From Vigna angularis (Eukaryota > Streptophyta > Magnoliopsida > Fabales > Fabaceae), in contig NC_068975.1 of NCBI RefSeq assembly GCF_016808095.1, positions 2,976,001-3,040,000 of the forward strand: a DNA stretch of 64,000 nt, given 5' to 3'. A program made the position numbers and the translations under genes. Positions 58,866 through 64,000 of the stretch are shown here, piece after piece. The notes under the pieces are model-generated. The model had not been told where the DNA came from. It ran no database searches and saw nothing but the letters and a program-made list of their open reading frames with translations. The stretch's first letter is position 1. The number at the start of each line of letters is the position of its first letter.

Positions 58866-61800
58866 CTATCTTCCTGACATTAGATTCACAAGATTTTGAT
58901 TTTCATAGAAGGAACCAACATCCCACTCGTCTGTAGTTGAAGAAAGTGTCATCAGCGCAACCACAATAGATCTCATACTTGGACGGAGTTGAGGATTGTC
59001 TTGTGTACAGGCTTTGGCTAGTTGTGCCATCTGCAACCCCAAATAATGACCATATATTTGTTGATCCATGTTGAAATCACAAAAAACAAACGTTCAAAGG
59101 GTTTACTATTAACAAATTTCTTACCTTGCGGACAGAGTCAACTGGGTAGTTATCCCCAAGCCTTGGATCAACTAGTTTGCAGAGATCTTCAGTGTTATCC
59201 GGCTGACCAAGAACCCCCTCAAACTGCATTGCATAATAAAATTAAGAAAGTCACTTTCATAATTTAGATTGATGAAGAAGCATGATGATGATTTTCTTAA
59301 TATTTGCAATGACTACAATAATAAAAAATATTTGGAGAAATCAACACTGACCAGAGCTACTAGGCCCTTTGAGTCGGTAACGGAGTCGTTTGTCTTGACA
59401 ATTGCTTCCTTAGCCGAAATGAGTTCATAAAGAACAACTCCAAAAGCATACACGTCTACTTTGGGAGAAACATCCCCATATTGAGCATACCTTCAGACAA
59501 AGCCATGGCAATCAAAGGGTTGTGAGAAAACAAAGGGTTGAGATAGTGAAGGCTTGTAAATTAACATGTATTAAGGGGCATTATTCTTATGTAATCGCTA
59601 AATGTTTGAAGGGTCATTGACATTATGACCACTTAGGGTGTTATATGAAGAGCTATGAGGCACCGATAGTGTAATGGATACGACACGTATCTGATACACC
59701 GATAAGTTTATTTTAAAAATAATAAGATACATGATATATGCATATTGAAAAATGTAAAAAAATTCTTAAAAACATGAGAAATATATGATTGTTATTGTGT
59801 GAGTGCAAATTAAAATCATCTTTAACAAACGTTGTCAAAATAAAAGATTATAAATTATTGTCATCATAAAAGTACTACTGTTTTATAGATTAGATACTTC
59901 ACTGATAAATATCCATAAAGTATCCTAATGTACCGGACACGAATACGTGACCCTGATAAATATCCATAAAGTATACTAATGTATCGGACACGAATACGTG
60001 ACCCGAAGTATCGGTGCATCATAGGTGAAGAGTCATGTAATAGCTAAGGAGTTCAACTGCATGAACATTTGTCACAAAATTAGCCACAAGAAATCATGTT
60101 CTCCTATATTGGAAATGCAAATAAAATAGTTGCCAATTGCAATGGTAGTATTCAATCTATGTTTGAAAAAAAACTGGCATATGAACTTGGAAAGTTAATT
60201 TTCAATATGAACACCAACACTCTAATGTTAAAAGGAATATTAGTTATCATACTCCGGTGGCATGTATCCAAATGTTCCAACAAGACGACCCGTGGGAAGT
60301 GATGAACTTCCAACTTCTGTAAGTTTGGTTAATCCAAAATCAGCAACCTGCATATATGAGCATTGTATGAGCTCCCATTGCGATCCAAATAATAAAAGTA
60401 GATAAGATCTCAAAACATTCAACCTTGCCCCGGAAGTTTTTGTCTATTAATATATTTGCTGACTTTATGTCACGATGAATATATACAGGCACTGTGTGCT
60501 CGTGAATATATTCAAGACCTCTGGCAGAATCCAGAGCAATCTGAACACGAGTAGCCCATGGCAGTGGTTCTCTACTACCTAGGTAATTAAACACATCATA
60601 GTAATTAAACACACCAATATCAATTAACTGTCAACACGGAACAATTTCAACCCATCATGGGTAAACAAAAACTAAACTAAGGGTTATACAACCTGAACCA
60701 CGCAGATGTTGACTTAGGTTTCCATTTTCAATGTATTCATAGACAAGAAAAAGAGATCCCTCGATGCTATACCCAATCAGCCGCACCTGCATAGTGATTA
60801 AGAGTTTAAGCCATTCCCTAAAGCAGATGTAAGAATTTATGTATAATAAAGTATGCCGAGTGTCTGTGTATAGTACAAACAGAAAACATAAATGTAATAG
60901 AAATTCTTTCAGGAAATATATGTTTAGCTTAATAACATTTGATCCCTATATCTTCACCAATTTCATTTTAGTCTATATACCTAAGAAGTTATCTCTCAGC
61001 ACACTATAAAAGCAATTTTTTTATGATTTAGTCCTTATGCCTTCATTTTGTGATGGTTTCAAACAGCTAGAAAATTGAAACATAAACATAAAAAACTGCT
61101 TATAAAGGAACTAAAACGTAGAATTAGATATAAGGACCAAAATCAAAAGTAGGAACTGGTATAGGACCACATGATTTATCAAGCCGAAACTCCTTTGTCA
61201 ACAAAGATAACTGTTTAGCCTTGTATATTGGTTTCATCATCTTATGTGTACAAACTCTAATTGAAATTTTAGATTTTGAGCCCAATTCACTCACACCATA
61301 TAAACAAAACATAGATTCACCCTTTTGTTTTCTTGTTGTGATGTTCTTCAAGGGAAAAGAGGAAGACAGATGGAGATGGATCGATGGCTTATTTATGTGA
61401 TAAATCATAGCAATATCCTTAAATGACATGTTAGTTAGTTTTAATAATTCGATAGCATTTCAGAAAGTAAGAGATGACAGGTCATGAATAAGAATAGTAA
61501 GAAAAGGACTGAAGAATCTTTGGTTTGAGAATGGATTTTGGGAAGTAAAGTCCAGGTCTGTTTAATGGAAGGACGAGAGGTGATTCATTTATACTGTACA
61601 TTTACAGTCATTTAGATACTTGTTAGACGGTATTCTATTTGAAATAAAGATTGGCCCTTGTTGGGAATGTTATCGGCAACATCGGTGCACCAAATTGAAT
61701 TCATAACTAAAATTGCATATAACATAATAAAGAGACTGTCACGAATAGAATACTTGCAAGATCAGAGGAAAGTTTGAAAAGAAAGGAAAGGAAAAAGGAA

Positions 61801-63789
61801 AAAGGAAAAAGTCAAAAAGTAGAGACAAGATAATCCGGATTCCAAATAGAACTACTTTAAAAACTTTTACTAAGCACATAAAACTTCCGTATATATTATG
61901 CACTAGAGAAACAAATGTTAAGGATAAGAAAAAAAAATGTAAATTGAACAAGCATGGAGGAAATGTTTGAAGATTTGTAGTAATATGGAATTAAAAGTTT
62001 CACATATTTTAGGGAAGGGAACCACTGTGGCGATAAATTGGTCAATTTAGGCTTGGTAAATAGAGAACAATTTAAATGGTATTCTGTTATGCCTCCTAGC
62101 ATTAGTTCAGAATTTCTTTATAATAGGTACCAACTTTCTTTGTATAGGGGTGTTTAGCTTTTGTCTTGTATTTTTTATCATGGATTTGGTCTAGTCCCCT
62201 CATGATTCATTATTCTTTATTTTTTCCTTTAAACAATTTTTTCATGTGATGACAAATGATAGATGTGCATTGAGATGTCAGCATAGCTGAGATGTCACAG
62301 TGCATAGTGATCCCTAGTATGAGTTTTTGATTTAAAAAAAAATCTAAATCAGTTCCCAAGATGGACAAAATAACTGAGAAACAAAAGATAAGAGAAATTC
62401 ACTATTTTCAAATTTAATAAATTCCTGATGCTACTCCTATCTCAAGATGACTAAATTCAAACCCAAATTATATGGGCCAAGCTAATGCTATATCCCATCA
62501 AAGAAATCACTTACAATCATCTCATAATAACTCTCCACGTGCTGATAAGCAATTCAATTGGAATACAGTAGTAATGCTAAAAATGCTTTAAGTTTTAAAG
62601 GACTGGTACCAGGTTTAAATGATGAACACGTGTCAAGACTTTCAATTCAGCAAGAAATTCTTTTGATGCTTGCATATCCATCTTCTTGATTGCAGCTTTC
62701 TGCATGGACAAATTTATTGGCTTATATAACAAGTATACTGACTCAAAACAAACAAGAAGAATGGTTCTTAAGAACAAACAGACTCCGTTCCATCATGTAT
62801 CATTATAAAGCATAATATAAAGAAATATTTGAGCTTTGTTCATCGACTTAAACGCATCATGCTGCAATTCAAAACAAAGGAAAGACATGCTAAATGTTAC
62901 TTTGTTCATAAACTGAAACGCATAATAATGAAATTCAAAACAAAGGAAATGCATATTAAATATTACGCAATAATTTCAAATTTCAAGCAAGGAAGCATAA
63001 AATAATTTAGTGAAACAGAGAAAACAGTAAGATAACTATTGATCAAATAGTTTAGTTGTTCAAGTTTCCTAATAAATTATTATAAACAATTAAGATGTCA
63101 ATCCTTCCTCACAAGAAAGGATGTCAACAAGAAAACAATGCATCTCAAAATACCAAATATCAAAAGGTGACATTCAATTAAGCTTAAAATTTGGATTTTA
63201 GCCTAACTCAATCCCAAAACCAATCTCATAGGTGGCCCAACAAAGGATTCAGGATAGACCATATATTGTAACCTTCAGTCCCAATCTGGCAAGAAAAATA
63301 TACTGATCTGAATTCTGATCAATCATTAATTATCAAACTTTTCAGTCACTCTTTTCTTTTTATTCAATGTTTCGATGATATTGTATAATAGCTTACCATA
63401 TTAGATAAAAATGTCACATGGTATCTATAAAGTTAGTCTTCAATCTTCTATTTCAATTTATCTTCATTCTACTGGCAATCAGTTAAGAAACACAAAACAC
63501 CGATTATATCAATTATGACAAAACCCTAAAAGAAATATCACAGTGAAACTGAAGAAAAGCTTCCAATATTGGCAGTTATAAATGTGATTACTAACCTCTC
63601 CCCTCAGCTTCGCATAATAGACTGACCCAAAACCTCCTTGACCAATTTTATTAGCCAAACTGAAGTTATCTGTGGCAGTTGCTAGTTCCTCATATGTGAA
63701 TTCCACCGATTTGTCCACTTTTATGCCGGTGATGGCAGTAGGACCACCAGGTCGTAAAGTTTCATGCGCACTACTACGGGAAGCTTCAT
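58866..63789 (-). CDS. CERK1: LysM receptor-like kinase, CERK1/LYK type, 3' part (juxtamembrane and kinase domain)
   Basis: Eight exons with GT-AG borders: 63789-63596, 62699-62610, 60786-60693, 60578-60424, 60347-60253, 59490-59352, 59223-59125, 59030-58866 (stop TAG 58868-58866). They join in phase into 342 complete codons. In these residues: juxtamembrane to about 28, then [15 protein letters not shown]; glycine loop [10 protein letters not shown] (49-58); catalytic Lys 69 in AAIKKM; HRD at 160-162; DFG at 180-182; PPE near 209. All key kinase residues are present and it is an RD kinase. The ending LMSGR and the WDVG segment resemble Arabidopsis CERK1, the chitin co-receptor that signals at the plasma membrane in chitin immunity, more than NFR1/LYK3, which end LLSVR. 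The LysM and membrane exons must lie beyond 64000. The two large introns (896 and 1,823 bp) are typical of the family. Confidence 0.9.
59902..60003. repeat. 51-bp tandem duplication in kinase intron
   Basis: Two units, 59902-59952 and 59953-60003, with two differences (CCTAATGTACC against ACTAATGTATC). It lies in the 762-bp intron between the DFG exon and the following exon. Confidence 0.85.
60787..62609 (-). other. Large intron of the CERK1-like gene
   Basis: Bounded by a GTACC donor (62609) and a TGCAG acceptor (60787). It contains A+T-rich sequence and MITE-like text (TTTAGTCCTTATGCC-type words, about 60930-61140, with partly complementary ends). The open frames here (for example 61429-61124) are not exons: they lack kinase motifs and would break the phase. 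Confidence 0.7.
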
Positions 63790-64000
63790 CTGGAAAATAA
63801 AGCACCAAGCCATTTATGTCGATATTTTAGAACATACAAGAGCCAGAGGTACTGCATGATGGATACAGTTCCAACAAGAAAAAAGTAGGTTTAGCAGAGA
63901 TCTTGTTCTGGATGATTGGAACAAGAAAAGAGATTAGGAACAGATGTACTTGGGAGAAAATCAGGGATGAAAAGAATGTAATAGACTCCAAGATGTGGTC
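63790..64000 (-). other. Upstream intron of the CERK1-like gene (incomplete)
   Basis: A TTTTCCAG acceptor directly precedes the exon at 63789. I find no transmembrane-coding exon in the remaining bases, so the next 5' exon is off the window. Confidence 0.6.

Noticed and set aside
58646..58936. 96-codon plus-strand frame over the last kinase exon
   Set aside because: It is antisense to the verified C-terminal exon and has no domain.
61124..61429. 101-codon frame within the kinase gene intron
   Set aside because: It lacks kinase homology. The flanking exons join in phase without it, and the region looks repeat-derived.

Overview
The window looks like nuclear DNA from a plant, most likely a legume. 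The evidence is a CERK1/LYK-type LysM receptor kinase gene with many introns, A+T-rich spacers, Ty1/copia and Ty3/gypsy elements primed from initiator tRNA-Met, and CACTA, Mutator-like and MITE families of the kind seen in Phaseoleae. A Vigna or Phaseolus relative is my inference. Only one host gene is visible, the 3' part of the kinase gene at the right edge. Nearly everything else is transposon sequence.

Left part (1-13.4 kb). A degraded minus-strand copia element (33-11682) has 1.45 kb LTRs, a polypurine tract, a primer site and broken protease, integrase and RT/RNase H frames, but almost no gag. A 3,913-bp stretch of LTR plus 3' pol is present twice in perfect tandem (461-4373 and 4374-8286), each copy with the same GC-rich 11-bp-TIR insertion. 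Eight bases beyond it a 1.7-kb copia-derived element (11696-13392, GTCTA target duplications) holds a ~530-bp inverted repeat.

Middle left (13.4-24.8 kb). This is a graveyard of solo LTRs and small elements: a Mutator-like element with long TIRs (13664-14847), a solo LTR carrying 14 ACGCTCGTCC-type repeats (16340-17929), a solo LTR with six exact copies of a 14-bp palindrome (18511-19624), and a solo LTR (21131-22440) inserted into a ~27-bp minisatellite. Most have readable target duplications.

Centre (24.8-35.5 kb). A young 10.6-kb Tekay/Del-like gypsy element with 2.94 and 2.96 kb LTRs and CAGCA target duplications. Its gag-pol frame is open for 1,329 codons, then broken by a single TAG before a further 184 codons that end in a chromodomain-like tail.

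Right middle (35.5-57 kb). Two short inverted-repeat elements, a CACTA element (37797-39384) with a ~98-bp tandem array, an old gypsy LTR/gag remnant, an old copia LTR split by a gypsy solo LTR with pol remnants behind it, a Mutator-like element with a perfect 9-bp target duplication (47366-49084) that may carry captured gene sequence, another gypsy LTR and another copia LTR.

Right end (58.9-64 kb). Eight exons of a minus-strand CERK1-like LysM receptor kinase (63789 down to 58866) encode the juxtamembrane segment and the full kinase domain. The LysM ectodomain and membrane segment must lie beyond base 64000.
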